Origin: Branchiostoma floridae
Lineage: Eukaryota > Chordata > Leptocardii > Amphioxiformes > Branchiostomatidae
Direction: 5' to 3'
NCBI RefSeq assembly: GCF_000003815.2
Contig: NC_049983.1
Coordinates: 11,251,410-11,315,409 of the forward strand
DNA: 64,000 bases
In this document: positions 44,520-59,600 of the stretch, one piece after another
How the letters are laid out: each line of letters begins with the position of its first letter
Position numbering within the stretch: the first letter of the stretch is position 1
Position numbers and translations under genes: made by a program
The notes under the pieces: generated by a model
Told to the model about the DNA's origin: nothing
Seen by the model: only the letters and a program-made list of their open reading frames with translations
Databases searched by the model: none

Positions 44520-47424
44520 CCGATGTAAACAATGGGAACTGATCTTATCATGGGTGAAGTCATCGTAATAAAATGCATCCGTCTCTATGTTTATAACCAG
44601 ATAGGTGCGAGACCTAAAAAGCATGGTGTATCCAAATGGATGAGGCAGTCTTTTGGAATAGACGATGTACATTTTTTTAGATTACATGAATGTATGCAGT
44701 ATGCACCATAGTGTGTCACATTGTGATGCGGATTTGTATGTAGAAGAATCTCCTGGGATGAAATGAATAGAATTCTTTTGACTTTCGACATTAAACGGGT
44801 AGAAGGACATATGTCAGACAGGTGTGCAAACCTCAGGAAACTAAACATTACATTAACTTCCTCATGACACAAGCCTGGTAAACATTATTCCCGACGACGT
44901 AATGTTCAGACACAGGAACACCCACCCACACAGAGAGATTGTTTTTTTTATCCTACGTATCTATTCAGGGCGCCAATCATTCCAGAAGTCGCGAGAATCC
45001 AGAGCCCAGACTAATTTATTGGTTTGGTTGAAGATTACTTCTTCAGCCTGCGGGCCAGTTGGTGGACCATGGTCGTTTTGTGAGTCACTCACCTGCATGA
45101 CACCGTTGCTGACCCAAGGCCCTAACTTAGGGCCTTGGATCAGCAACGGTGGCATGCAGATGAGTGACTCGGTAACTAGCGCGTCAATCATTAACGTAGA
45201 GTCAACCTAGTTGGTGTCAAACAAGGGGCAGCTGTCTGGCACAACATGCAGTGTTCGGACACTCTGACAGACGGCGCTGTTGTTTCATAGTACACATGTA
45301 AAATACTTTATTCTTTATGAACGCCTTGTCTCTATTAGACTGCCTAAGTCGCTGGATAATAAAGGAAATTGACCAAATAGACAGATAAAGTGTCATAGGA
45401 GTTAGTTGGCCTGTCATGTTACCTGTGTAGTTCTACTATCACAAGTCTGGAATAGTCTACTGAACATGGTGTTCTGTGTATTTGTTTCCATAACACTCAT
45501 TTATTTGTCGACTTGTTATAGAATTTATGTCTGCATCGAAGAAAAGCTGTTCAAGTTCTAGTTACTCCACAAACTGACTGCATCTTGGACAACCTTCACC
45601 TTAGACAAGGAAAGCAAAGATATTGTACTTTGATATTTTGCCGCCAGAGGTCGTTGGTAAAAAGATAATGCTATGCACTGCTATCTGTCACCTGTTCATC
45701 TGACGCACAATTTCCGTGCACGTCATGCCAAATATTTTCTGATAAACGCCAAGGTTTACAAATCTCGTCCTTTGCCCATGACCTATAATTCTACCGACAA
45801 CTAAACGTAGATTCTTTAAGAAAATAAAGCTTGCAGTAGATAATTTTACTTATGCATAATTCGTGATGGACATTGGTAGCGAGTGGGGTAAGATCTGCCA
45901 TGGGAAATTTGGCAATCGACATATAATTTTATTCAGATCAAAAGTAGCCAACCGCGTCTTTGAGATTAAGATTCTGCATTAAGTTGCAGTGACGAGCTCA
46001 TCCGTTGACGTCACACGTCACTCCCCGCCATTCCAACAAGTACATGTGTGTACCGGGATGCTAAATATTCATCTATCGGGTTTTTATCATTGAGCAACAC
46101 TGGTCCAGCCCTGAGAGGACATGTCTGACTCTAGTTTGAGCTGACGAAGGTACAATGTATCTAGCGGCTGTCATGTTCAAGGTAGGAACTTCTCAAGGTG
46201 AAGGAGATAGTTACTTTAAATTTTGTGACGAGCAGGTACAACCTCACATGTGACCTCAAATGTGACAGTTTCATCCCGACAAAAACACCAAGGCCAAGAA
46301 TATCAAACCAACTAAATGTCGGTGTGTGTCTAGAATTGAAGAGCAATATGTTTAAATTTGAGTGATTTTAGAGGTCACTTTGTGAGATGAGAATTGGATC
46401 ATCATAAAGTTTATTTTGAAAAAGCATACCCGATCGAAGGCTAATTTCACGTACAGTATCGAAGTAAGAGTAAAGTCATTCAGTACATAACAGTCTTAGT
46501 AAGTTATCAATCGCCACTCAAAAATCTAGTCCATAAATTACAGGTTGCCGATAGTCTGAGAAAAACTTCGTCTGGAAATTGAGCGTCCAATACACATTCC
46601 GGTCCCTGTCCTAACAACAAGGAAACGGTGGTGATTGTTTATAATACACACTTCTCATTGTCAACTTCAAGTGTTTGTGTTACCAGCATTGTTGTGAAGG
46701 ACAATCGAGCCAACAAGACAAACAGAACGTCTTTCACAGCCCGACTGTTGACACCATGTTCCGCTCATTTGCGGTTTAATAATACTCTCTCTTCTTGGTG
46801 AAGTCTTGGTCTAAAGAAGTTGGTGGCTTGCCAAAAAGTTGTCCCCTGTAGAAGTTCACTAGAGTTTCACACAGAGCATAATGCGTGCCAATCAGAGGCC
46901 CCGCCGTTTCTGTACTTTGGAACTGCCAAATCTGCAATGTCAGGCAGGTGGCCTGTACATGATGTGGAAGAAACTATTCGTCATTTGTAGAGGGCGCACA
47001 GGACGTGTGTGTACTCTGAAGCAGTGAAGGATAATCATATGTTCCGTGTGCTAGTAATAGATGGACTATTTCGCCGCAGCTAACACACCCAAAGAACTTG
47101 CAATGAAAATAACTACAAAACATATTCGTAGACTTTGACCTCCTTTCCTTTTGACAAACATCACTGTTGGGAAAGACGGGTTCACTTGAAGCTCAAATAA
47201 TTATCAAATCATTTACGTAATAAATTATGCGTGTCTCTAGTCAGAAAATGAAACCTTATTCGGAATGTGAAGTACAATGTTGAAAAGTACGTCGTTGTCC
47301 CAATTTCCACACCCCTTCTATTTGCCATCGATGGTAGGTTCCACAGACGTGTCTTCCGCGCGTCCAGATGTACGAGGTCCTTTCCTGTAGCTGGCTCTAC
47401 TGCTGGAACTAGGACGCTAGAGGC
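44520..47424. other. Intergenic region between the divergent Kunitz and spondin genes
   Basis: No coding sequence recognised. It contains an 89-bp hairpin (45082-45170). The stretch before 47425 is presumably the 5' UTR and promoter of the spondin gene, without a clear TATA box. Confidence 0.5.
45082..45170. repeat. 89-bp near-perfect hairpin
   Basis: GAGTCACTCACCTGCATGAC and the rest of a 44-bp arm pair with the reverse complement with about three mismatches and almost no loop (CCCTAACTTAGGG at the centre). Confidence 0.9.
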
Positions 47425-47674
47425 ATGAGGCTGACAAGACTATCACCAGACACGGACTCAGCTGTCATGTGGAGACTGGGAACGTTTGTGCTAGCACTGT
47501 GTGCTTTGTTGGACTGTGGAGTTGGAGCGGCTACGATCCGGCAGGACGCGGCGGGCTGTACGGCCAGGGGGAACCCTGTATATTCCGTGGTGTTCAAGGG
47601 CGAGTGGACCAAGTCGAAATTCCCCAAGCAGTATCCGCGGCGCAGGCCGCCTGCACAGTGGTCTACTCTGGCCG
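47425..47674 (+). CDS. SPON2: Spondin exon 1: signal peptide and start of spondin domain
   Basis: Two in-frame ATGs, at 47425 and 47467; the second ([16 protein letters not shown]) gives a cleaner signal peptide, while the first would put 14 polar residues in front. The exon ends [19 protein letters not shown], matching the conserved FPKQYPLFRPPAQWSSL of SPON2, then GTAAGT. Confidence 0.88.
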
Positions 47675-50600
47675 GTAAGTGAAGTATCCCTAAGCTCGCA
47701 CACACACACATGTCCTCTTACGGTATTGACAACGGGTATGCCGGTAGCAGCGTCTGGAGATAGCATAAAGCCGTGTTTGTACATAAGTTAAACTGTTTAA
47801 TGCGATCAAGATGCCAAACTAAACTTTTACCGTCGTAGATACAACGTAAAAGAACACCAATACAACAAAGAACAATGGAAGCTTTAAATGAGAAGTGTGA
47901 AAACCCAAATTAAATGTCAAAGTCTTTGTTTTGATGATGCCGATTTTGTTTAGCACAACTCGTGAATAATTTTGCGGGGTGTGTATTTATTTGAACTTCC
48001 GCGCGGACCGACCAAAACAAACCTGCCACTGGGGTGAAAACGGTGACGGTCAACAGTCGCAGGTTCAGACAATCTTTTTGTTTGTTGTCTCTGGCACAGC
48101 GGTCGGTTTGAACGCTAACTACATCCTACAGTGTGTCAGGAACCCGTCAAATGTCGGTGAAAGTTTCCCAAATCATTTGCTTGGTAACTGAGATCTTCAA
48201 TCACTGATTGCTTGGGGATAGGTAGCGTACACCCAAGACCCATGACACCGAGGGGGCGCCTTGCTATGGTATGCTTCATCCAAGGGACTACAAATATGTG
48301 GAATACGTAGCCTAGTAAACAACCCCAAGGTTGAAAACAAAACTTGAGGCTTCCTCAGTGTCCACGTTGTTTGTGCCGAACTCACGGCCAAGTTCAGCTG
48401 TTCGAATATTCCATCTAACACCTACTTTATCTCTAGTTAATCCCTCCCCTTTAGATAAAGCACTGCAACTGCTGACGGCGATTGCCAAGTCTGACAGGAT
48501 AAAAGTGAGTGTTAGTCTACATAAAACACGTCCTATATAACAACTATAAAGAAGAGGATCTGTTTGTCAAACGTGACAACTTAGCTTTGCAGCGTAGCTT
48601 TAGACAGATATTTCCAGATGATCACTGACTGGATAAAGGATAAAGTAAGGGATAGTTTACATAGTAATATAACACAGCTATAAGGAAGAAAAATGTTTAT
48701 CAAACGTGACACCACAGCCTTGGGGCGCATTCAACACAGATATATCAAGATGATGAACACTTTCCCTTCAGTCCGTGTCTAATTGGTTAACCTTTAGAAG
48801 GAGCCCAGAGTTGTTAAAGGGTAGAAAAGGGTAGAGTCGTTAGTCTCCAAGCAGACCCTACGGTGCCTTAGAAATAGTATCAAAGCTGGCCAGGGACTTG
48901 GTATACCGGCACCAGGGTCTGCCCTCAGTCGGGCTGATCTGACGCTATTAGCATCTATTTGTCACTGTAAGTCGCTCGTAAAGTAATTAGCACTTGACAA
49001 CAGGGTGGGGCAGCGACACCATTGTTGAATAGAAACGCTCCACCCTGTTTCAGTGCAGGCAGACCTCCGGTGCCCGTTTGACTCCCTTTAGCCGGCTATC
49101 TCCCTTTGGCCGGCTATACTCCTTTGCCAGCTTTGATACTATTTCTGAGGCACCGTAGGGTCTGCTTGGAGACAAAGAGTCGTTTCAGCCGGGTAGGAGT
49201 GTCGACTCCAGTTTGGGCTGCTCTTCATTCAGGATACTGATGATCCAGTGCCCTGTAGTCATGCTGGACAACAGGATGGTCAAGAGGGGAGTAGAAACTT
49301 TTCCTGGCTCCCGGGATTCGTTACACAGTGTATGTCATCTCACACCGCAGGTAGAAGTGCCCCTCGTTGTTTGGCCGGGCGCTGACCCCACACCTTAGCC
49401 CTCCCCGGTGCGAGGCTTTCCCTGTTATCCCATCTGTATGGTCGGCAAAGTCACGGAGCAGACAAATTGGAGAGGTCTGGGTCAGTGGTGGCAATGCTGA
49501 TACAGCAGATGTAGTCGTTAGCAAAGGTCGAAGCGCTCGTCCAGTTGATTACAGTACATGACACGGGATAGGGGCACGGTGGGATACAGGAGTACCATGA
49601 GAAGAGATTGATTTGCCTGTGGGGATCCATCAAATCGTGCTATTTGATCTATCTCTTCTACTTTGTGTATGTAGTGAGTCTACCTGTGTTGCCCTGTCGA
49701 AATTATGTCTTCAAGGTAAACCTGAACAAGTGATGTGGACGACGGGCGGAAGGGGTTTATGAACCCTTTAGTCCTTTCCACTTAAGGTAATGAGGATGAG
49801 ATGATTGAAAACTCAGAAAAGTCCTTATCTCTATGTGGCATACCGTGGTCACTGTGGTGTACCGCGTCATATGGCGCCCAGGGTTAGATAGAAAGGCTTT
49901 GGTCAACGAGAGATTAGCGAAGGGGAAGAAAGAGAAGCCTTGTATCCGGATATCCAGCCGTATTATAGCTCCCGAGTCTCTTCTGTCCTCTCCGTAAATA
50001 TGGCTGGATACCAAGCTAGCGAAAGAGGCCGTGATTTCGTCTTTAATTTTAACTGATTAACAATTTGAACTACACCAGAAGACCAATGCGTTACGTTGCA
50101 AGGATTAAACTTTAAATCTTTCCTTTTCTGAAGTTACGGATCTCCCTACAACAGACAAAGGCTTACAACAGAACCTACAGCTAATCTCTTTCAGTATCGG
50201 AAGTTCTCACTGCCCGGCACGTGGCGGGAATACCGTCCGCTCCCTCGGGGCTCACACGGAGATCGCTAATTGCAAAAACAAAGATTTGCCTCTCAGATAA
50301 ACACGACTTCCGCTCTTGTTAGATCCGCGAGCCATGAGAGCCAGAAGGACTCATTATCTAATGACACGCCAGTATTGACAGACAGACAGAGCAGCACTTG
50401 ACTTGGCTTTGTTGGGATTTATCTTTTAGTGACTTGCGTTGTAATGATGACATCATCTTGCCGCATTTGCATCCTTCTCATCGAAAATTGTTATCCCAAT
50501 AACAAATCCCTCAACGATGGTAGAACAGTTGTAAATCGTACACGGATTACATACAGGAATTATCAATGGAGCAAAAGAGAAGTAGCCTGGCTATGAAAGG

Positions 50601-53600
50601 AGGTTGCAATGCGGTGTTCTGGTATATTTACTTCCTTTGAAGTAAGTAAATATGCCAGAACAAAAATGGTGTAGTAACGTTAACATTTAAACAGCCCCCA
50701 TAAAAGTAGTAAACTTAAAGGACAAGTTCAAAGGTAGTGAGTTTGCTGTTTGCTAAATACAAAGAGCCCATTGCATTTGACACAACAATGAAAGCAAATG
50801 GACAAGACATTCAATGATCCGTTTATGACCCGCAATTTCCTACTTGTACATGTATAACGTTACGTCATTGCGTGGCCCCCGAAGTTGTGGTTGAATCTGA
50901 TCATATTGTGAGTTTTCCCTCGTTGTATAAGAATTACAACAGAACCGACTGTTGAGTATGCCTCTTCTTGTCACATTTGATGTTAGAGGCAACTCCTTAC
51001 AATATAGCTGTCTTTTTAAAAAGCAACACCCAGTCGGGAAGTTTTGATAAGGGTGTTTAATCGCCAAATACAGATGGTTGGTACGCGTAAAATGGGCACT
51101 CGACTCATGACATCTGCTTGGTTTTCAACTCTGTAATGAGAGTCTGTTCACAATGTCATGCGGGACTTTTAGGTGAAGGGGTTGTACTGTGTAACCTCAA
51201 TGTTTTCTATTCCACTGTAATGTTAACCATACTTTGTATCCACTTATTACACATCTGTGCCAAGAGATTCATGATCCGATTTGGCGTGTCCCACACTGAA
51301 CTAAGAGAGTAGTGTGCCAGGTCTCCCCAGTGCCTGGCACGTGTACAAAAGCGTACAGAAAATACAGTGTAGGTCGCAGCCTCGCCCCCTCTCCGTTCGT
51401 ACCCATTACCTTAGACAAGAGATTACCAGTATTAGTCAGGCAGACGCCGCGGACCCAGGGGTACCGACCCGACCCCGTGAACTTGGCCCAGAAGGAACGG
51501 TCGCCCGGGAAAAATGTTGGCAGCAGAATCGGGGCAGGCCCCATTGTGGACAACAAGGCCAAGCTTTGTTGTTTTTTCTCTACACGCGACGAACCGAGGA
51601 TGATGAGAAGAAGGTTACTCTGTGCCTGTAGGAATGAAAGCTAATACAGATGGGCACTGCATGATGTAGCCTATTTGTAGGTTACAAAAACCTACTGGTA
51701 TTTTTTTAGCAAAATTCTACTTGGCGATATTTGTTTGGAAGGAGTGCCATACGTTTGCAAAGCACACGAATTTAGTCAATCTTGTTTTCAATCAATTTTT
51801 TTCATATATTTGTTTGTCCGTTTCAGACAGTGTATCACATGAATCATGATATCTATAATTTGATTTACACCTACAACTTCAAGTTCGTATTAAAGAAAAC
51901 TAATGTCATTGGCAGACCAACATCGGCCGCAATTTTCAGTTTTCATTCAGTCAAATTTAAGATGGGCTGCGATCTATGTAGCATTGTCACCAAGAAAAAC
52001 GTTTCCGGAATGAAATACATGGGGAGCCAACCGAATCTATACAACGGTACTTTGATTGATAGTTAAGAATTAAGCGGAAGACCGCAAAACGCTTTAGTTC
52101 ATTGAGCTGTCAAAGAGATTAAACGTTACGTAGAGTGCGTGTGATGGAAATGGAAAGGAAATACTGCAGGGTATTCAAAGATATTTTAGTCAAAGTCTGA
52201 TCAAAATGTATCTTTGCTTGGTATGCAAAATTTAAAATGAAAGGCTTTGAAACTGTGGGATAGACTGGAATAAGAGCAGAATGAAAACCCCTCAGTGAAT
52301 GGTGGCCTTGTCTTCACATTACAGAAATACTTATAGAGTCTTTGGTCGACATGGATTGTGCCTTTTCAGAATGAGTTATTACTCCTATGGATCTGCTTTG
52401 TTTATCGAGCTATATAGTATGCGTCTGTTAAGTCTAGCACATAGATACACACTATAGCTTGTTCTGCGATTTTGTTACCTCAAGTCATCGACAAAGCTTT
52501 GTGAGATGAAGTTTGAAAATTGCCCTTTCATTACTTGTTCGTTTCTTACTCAAATGTCTATTCATCTTAGGTACAGAAATGGATCGGAAATTAATAAAGA
52601 TGTCCTTTTTGTTTTACCAGGTCGTGTTCACAACAACGCACACTTCATGTGGTCTCAGGGCCAGCTCGCTACACCTGGCGTCCGTCTGTTCGCAGAGGAG
52701 GGCAAGACCGTGTGGCTCATGAACGAAGGGAAGTTCATTCCAGACGTGGAGTCCCAGTTCCTGGCACCACGAGTGGGGAGGGGGGTGGGCAGCACGGCGG
52801 CCAACATCACAGTCAATAACAAATACCCACTGGTAAGTACACATTTGAGGGGGGAGGGAAACTTTTTTTTCAAAGCATACTGCAATATGTTGAATATACC
52901 TAAATTAAAAAGTGCAGTTCTTATCAGTTTTACATTAGTCCATCATAGATTAGCGTTTCCACAACATAACCAATCAGCAAGATAAACCATATTTGCTCGA
53001 GAGAACATATTCGTCAACCCTACGTCTCTGCTGGGTCCTAATATACATTATCACTGTCTTGTCTGATAAAATATATTGCCTAGACTTTTGGCACCATTTG
53101 GTCTCTGTAACAGGGTTAGAAACCTGGAATGTAATTATTTACCGTACTTTGCACCGTCATCGTCTAGACCAGTGTTTGGTAATGGACTCTTCTTGCTAAT
53201 GTCGGCGAAATATGATGTTGCAGGAAATGCTGTGCTATCGTGTAATGACAGGGTGAAAGAAAATCGTTGAGCTGTGTACTGCTGCGGGCACATTGTTGGC
53301 ACGAGCATACCTACTTCAAGACTGTTGCCAGTATTCATATGCAGAGCGTGTTTGTTCAACACTTGTCGTGTTCTCAGAGCGCCATATGGTGTGTTGGATC
53401 TGACACGGGGCTTGTAAACATAAGTAACCTCCTTGTAAACACAAGAAGAGGAATCGGTGACGGACAAACATCCACTCTGACGTGAACGTCTTCCTCGGTG
53501 CTTCTGGGATAAAATAAGGAAGTTCAGATATATCTTAAGAAAGCACCACAACTTTCACCTGTCAGCAACAGAGTCTGTTAACGCTGAGAGATTTCTAAAT

Positions 53601-56600
53601 TATGCCAAAGGGCCCTGAGCGTATGCAAACTAAGACCTACGTCACATTTCCAAACCGGGGCCCCGCCGGGTAGCTTTTGGGAACGAAAAACATAAGACGT
53701 ATAGAGAATAGTCGTGGGCATTGTCTGTGTATATTTTTACGTATACAGATATATGCATTTCTATTTTTCTTTTCCACAAACAGCCCGACCGGGCCCCGGT
53801 TTGGAAATGTGACTTTAGCCTAACCTGGCAAACAGACAGACAAACATTGTTTTGGTCACTGCAGCAGTGGCAAACGAAGACAAAGTCACCAGAAATAAAG
53901 AAATGAGACATTGGGACTATCGACTGCTCATAGGACATGCACATCTCCATTCTTGTACACAGCGAGTGTGACACGCTCCACCATCGCTCGGTTCACGTGT
54001 CTTACAACGGAAACACACGTTCGTGTTTGTGGCGTCAATAAACAGTGGGGCGGAATCGGATGAGAGAAGTGTTGATGTAGAGTGTATAAAGATAACTGAC
54101 AAAACACAAACGTCTATCACCATTGCCTGGTGCTTCCGCCAGGGTATTGAGTAACAAGAGGAGCATGTAACCTTCCTATGAACATGCCGATTCAGCAATC
54201 CAGTTGTCGCGTGACCGTTGTGGGGCAAGGGTTCGAGTATCCAGTAGTGTGTGGTATTGTCAGAAGTCCTGTAATGTTTAGGCATTAACCTGCTCGGACT
54301 TTCAATAAATAAATAAATCAAATGTATCACTACTTAAATAATTTCCAAATATGTCTGCAATATCGTTATCGGGTGGGGATGCGTATCTTCGAGTAACATC
54401 ATTTATATTCGTAGGTATGACAGGAAGCAACTCTTTTTGTCATTACATGTCTTCGACAGCTCTCTCATAGTTGGATTTGCTATGTCCTGCAGGTGTCCTT
54501 CATGGTGCGTCTGGTGCCGAGTCCTGATTGGTTCACAGGGGTAAGCAGTTTAAGCCTGTGTGAGGACGGCCAATGGAAGGACGAGGTTCACGTGGACCTG
54601 GACCCTTGGGACGCGGGAACGGACGGCGGGCTCACATTCAGCTCCCCGAGCTTCGCCGAGAACGCCAGCACAGGATTNNNNNNNNNNNNNNNNNNNNNNN
54701 NNNNNNNNNNNNNNNNNNNNNNNNNNNNNNNNNNNNNNNNNNNNNNNNNNNNNNNNNNNNNNNNNNNNNNNNNNNNNNNNNNNNNNNNNNNNNNNNNNNN
54801 NNNNNNNNNNNNNNNNNNNNNNNNNNNNNNNNNNNNNNNNNNNNNNNNNNNNNNNNNNNNNNNNNNNNNNNNNNNNNNNNNNNNNNNNNNNNNNNNNNNN
54901 NNNNNNNNNNNNNNNNNNNNNNNNNNNNNNNNNNNNNNNNNNNNNNNNNNNNNNNNNNNNNNNNNNNNNNNNNNNNNNNNNNNNNNNNNNNNNNNNNNNN
55001 NNNNNNNNNNNNNNNNNNNNNNNNNNNNNNNNNNNNNNNNNNNNNNNNNNNNNNNNNNNNNNNNNNNNNNNNNNNNNNNNNNNNNNNNNNNNNNNNNNNN
55101 NNNNNNNNNNNNNNNNNNNNNNNNNNNNNNNNNNNNNNNNNNNNNNNNNNNNNNNNNNNNNNNNNNNNNNNNNNNNNNNNNNNNNNNNNNNNNNNNNNNN
55201 NNNNNNNNNNNNNNNNNNNNNNNNNNNNNNNNNNNNNNNNNNNNNNNNNNNNNNNNNNNNNNNNNNNNNNNNNNNNNNNNNNNNNNNNNNNNNNNNNNNN
55301 NNNNNNNNNNNNNNNNNNNACCGGAGATGCGACAACGCCTGAAGTGACGACAACGCAAGAAATAACAACACTTGAACTAACAACACCAGATTTGACCACC
55401 GCTGAAGACACTGCGACCATGCAGATGACAACTATGTTGGAAACAACTGAGCTAGAAACAACATGGGGTCCGTCAACCACATTAGTAAGTTCTAAACATG
55501 AGTAATTACTGTATCAAAAGAAGAGTAAAATTGTCAATTATATTTTAGACGTGTGCCATTTTTAATGTTCCATTATGTACAAGACACGTTCAGACTGACT
55601 AACGTTATGGCATTTTAAACTCTTTCATTGTTTTAGGAACCATTAACAACAGCTGCACCCAGAACAACGACGCCGGAGGACGAGTACTATCCCATGGTTG
55701 TTGATGTGGGTGTGAGAACGTGGGATGGTGGAATAAAGGTCAGTTTTGTGTGTTTCAAATGGCAACTTTCATTTCTATGTCTCTTTTAGGCATCATCTTT
55801 GTACATGGACCATGTTTTGTATGATAATGAATAAACGTTTTGGGCCGCATCTTGATCTCAATATCACTTGTTATCTTGCCATTTTTATATCAACTGTTGT
55901 TTTGAGTAGCTGCTAATTGGCATCACTTGTACGTTGTTGTTTCATACCCTTTACCGTTGACTTGTCCAGGAAGAAGAAACAATAAAACATACGATACCTT
56001 CAGAGTTGACGAAAGAGGATCTTATCCCAACGAAGAAGCATGACGAGGACCCCAAATACGCCTTCATCTCGTCTGCAGAGGAGCAGGCGGAGGACAGACC
56101 GAACAAGCCGGGATTTGACGGTGATGATTTTATTTTGGAACCGAAACACAATAGCGTCGAAGTCAGTGAGTGAGCTTTGATGTTTCTTTTGTCTAATATG
56201 CACTAAACAAAACAAAAACGAATGTGCACGCATGCGCAGAACTGTAAAATAAACTAAATGGCAAGGAGAACGAGTAGAAAGAAAGAAATAGTACTAGTAA
56301 CTAGTAACTAGTGCGTAGGGCGTTTTCCCACATACAGCATCAATGCATTGTCATTTTTACCCTTACAACTTGATAGATAAACCCTAAAGCCACAAATAAA
56401 CGAAATTACTAGTATCGTCAAGGACCTTCTTAATTAAGACCCCGACCCATTTCCACTAGAGGCGATTTGACCGCTCGCAGAATTTAAAAAATAAGCAACG
56501 AATTGTTTAACGGTTGGTTTCTTGTCTTTTGAATCACACTTTTACATCTTTGTATATATATCCCAATTATGAAATCAACGGTTACAGGAATCCAATCTCG

Positions 56601-59600
56601 GTCATTGTACGGTCTCAGCGACCGCCGTCTAGTGGAAAGGTTCTCCTCTGGCTAGTAATGTCCCAACGCATACACAGGAACCTTGTGTTACCCAAACCTG
56701 ATCAAGAATTGGAACAGTGATTTCATTGTTCCACAGAGGCCAGTAGACAGTGTGAAATCTTGTCTGATGTTGTAGACGTAAAGTTCAAGTTGTAATTTGC
56801 CTGTCCTCATTCCCACAGCCGATACCGGGTCAGGGGTGAACCCCCAGGCGGACCAACAGAGGGACCCCGTGCCCGACAACCGGCCCATCCCGCTCCCTGT
56901 CCGCCTGCCCTCCGGACATCCCTCCGCGGACAAGAAAGGAGACTTGCACGTGGGGTCCAAGGGTAGGGAGAACGTTCCCAAGTTCTCCAGCCTTGAGGAG
57001 GAACTGTATCCGCCCTTCATGTTAAAGTCAGGGGACGGTGTGTTGGGAGGAGACAAGGTGGAGAGATCAGACAGTAAGAGTTATCATTGTTAAACATCGT
57101 TTGTCGCTAGCCTAGCAAAGTAGCACACTTCTAACAAGACCTAAAACATACAGAATATCAATACAATCCACCCAAGCGTGCTAGACTTATGCTGGTCTTC
57201 TACAAACACACAAACATACAAACTCTACCCAAAATATAACCTTCTTGGTGAAGGTAATGAACAAGCGTGATCAACTTTGTGATTGTTTCACAAATCCAGG
57301 TGTACGCGTGGTAGAATATCAGATTCATACAAGTCTCACAAAAGACAAGATTGACACCAACGGCAAGAAGTATCTTGTACCTTATCTATAATCAAAGTAA
57401 CTTAAACTTTTGTTGTCAATTTTGAATTTCAAAACAGGGAACGTGAGTATATATCACCATTGTGACATTGTAGATCCTAATGTTGTAAATTGTTTCGTCT
57501 CGCTCAGTGGCATACGACCTCCGAAACAGTAACGTCCCTGCAGGCGTGACTATCAGGGTGTTTGCTTGCTTTCATAGAATGTTTCTTTGTGAAGAAAGCA
57601 CCCACGCAAAGTGCCAATCTTGTGCCTAAGTAGACCCCGTAGGAAACGTGTTCAAGGCCAAGGCACATTCGGAAATGCAACAAAAAATCGCCGATGACAC
57701 ATTCACTGCCCCATGTGGAAGTCATTTCATGACATTTTATTCTTGAAGTATGCACATTAAAAACGAATTTGTATGAAAAACGCCTTTTGCACCAGTTAGC
57801 ATTCGATGTTTTATATCTATAACGCACGAACAGTTGACCTTAAATTAGAGCAATTTTAGTTTTATAGGTTGCGAATCAAATTATTTGGCCTTGGTACATA
57901 CAAAGAATTTTTCGTCCGCTGTGGTGTCAAACTCAAACGTAGACCATTTTTTGGGGTACAGCAGAAATAACGGCAAGGTTATTCACCTTGCACCCAAATT
58001 CTTGGTTCTCCGAAGAATTCCGAACAGTTGTTTGTCGTTATGGACCTTAAGCTTTATCTTCAGCTGTGTCTCGGCAACCACGACGGCGAACGCCGTGAAA
58101 GCACCCCCCCCCCTCTCCCTAGAAAAAAACAAGTCGTTGAAAACAAGAATCTGTGCGGAAAGGTTCAGGGTTAACGTTAACACGCAGAGAGAGGCGCGTG
58201 GTTCTCCCTCCCGTGCTGTTACCCGTGGGGATCAATGGACGCCATGTCAAACCCCGGCCCGCCATTCCTAATGCTCAGTCAGCGGGAAAAGGGAAAATGT
58301 CAGAATCTCCAAGGACGCTGAAAAGAACGATAATGTAGGCTACTCACTGAAGGGCAGTCTGACTATGATTCAAGGTCAGATTTGAATCGTCCAGATTGAA
58401 GTGGACTGCATTGAGAGAACATGAAGTTTGTGCATGCTTATCAAAAATCCATATCTTAATACGTGACTGGCATATTGTGGCACCGTAAAGACCATACGTG
58501 ATATGCAGGTGTCAAGGACATAGAAAAAGTTTGCATAGCATCTTTGTGGATATGATACACCTTCGAAATACGTTAACGTTAACGGGTGGGGGTAACTACT
58601 TATTAAAATACTACCACAAAAGATCTACCATAAGGATTTTGCTGCTAGCAGATCTCGATAAAGACAAGGCTTGATGACAGAAGGATTATCTTTTTTCGTG
58701 AAGATTGATACCGATAAAGATTATCGGATAGTCTTTAATTAAACTTGAACTTTTCCTGTTCTCCCGCCACAGTGCCGGTGAACTGTGCGGTGTCTGCCTG
58801 GTCTCCGTGGGGCCAGTGTTCCACCACGTGCGGACTGGGCATCAAACGGGCGACACGCTGGGTCACACAGGTCAGTACCACACACACTAAACCTAACTGT
58901 GACAAGCATGTGCGAAAAGAATCTTCTCCAAGCAGATGTAGATAGACACACTCGTAACCTTTCTTAAGCTCCCGGTTACGAGTATCGAGCCGATGGCCCA
59001 TGGCCTATCTTGGCCGACATTCATGTGACGTCATTCAGTGGGCAACAGAGGGGGCTAGACCACAAGTAATCCTGAGCTTGTAGAATTTATGAATTCTAGG
59101 ATTGCACACATTCAATCCCATGTTCAAAGGAGTGAAATCCTTTGTACACTGTGACCGATAGAAATATAACGTGTGAGCAAGTGTGTGCCCTGGATACTCA
59201 TGCAAACCACAAGTAGTGAACTGGGATATTTAGTGAGTTGGTCGTTTTACAAGATTTATGCCGACATGCGATTTAAGTCAAACTAAGGAGGTAATACTTT
59301 TTAACCCCCTTGGTTAAACACTGTCATTTAAGAACACTCGACAAAGTATACAGAAATAATGCTAACTTAAGTGTGATCTTGTGCCCAGGAATGTTTAACT
59401 AAATGATAAACGTCCGTTCGACTTTGTCACATTAATGATTAAACATTGTCTTCCAGGCTCCAGAGAATGGCGGTGAGCCGTGCCCTGCTCTGCTGAGGGA
59501 GGGGATCTGTATAAACGACCCGTGCCCGGGGGTCGAGATGTGTCTGTTCGACTGTAACTCCAGATACAACTACCGCTTCATACCCTACAAACGTAAATTC

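Noticed and set aside
51312-51644. Open frames of about 105-110 codons inside spondin intron 1
   Set aside because: Two overlapping frames on one strand and one on the other are similarly open, with low-complexity content; no homology seen and no suitable phase for inclusion in the spondin transcript.
54550-55505. ORFs of 250-310 codons spanning the N gap in all frames
   Set aside because: Mostly undetermined sequence; only the frame continuing the spondin domain into the Thr-rich linker has support on both sides.
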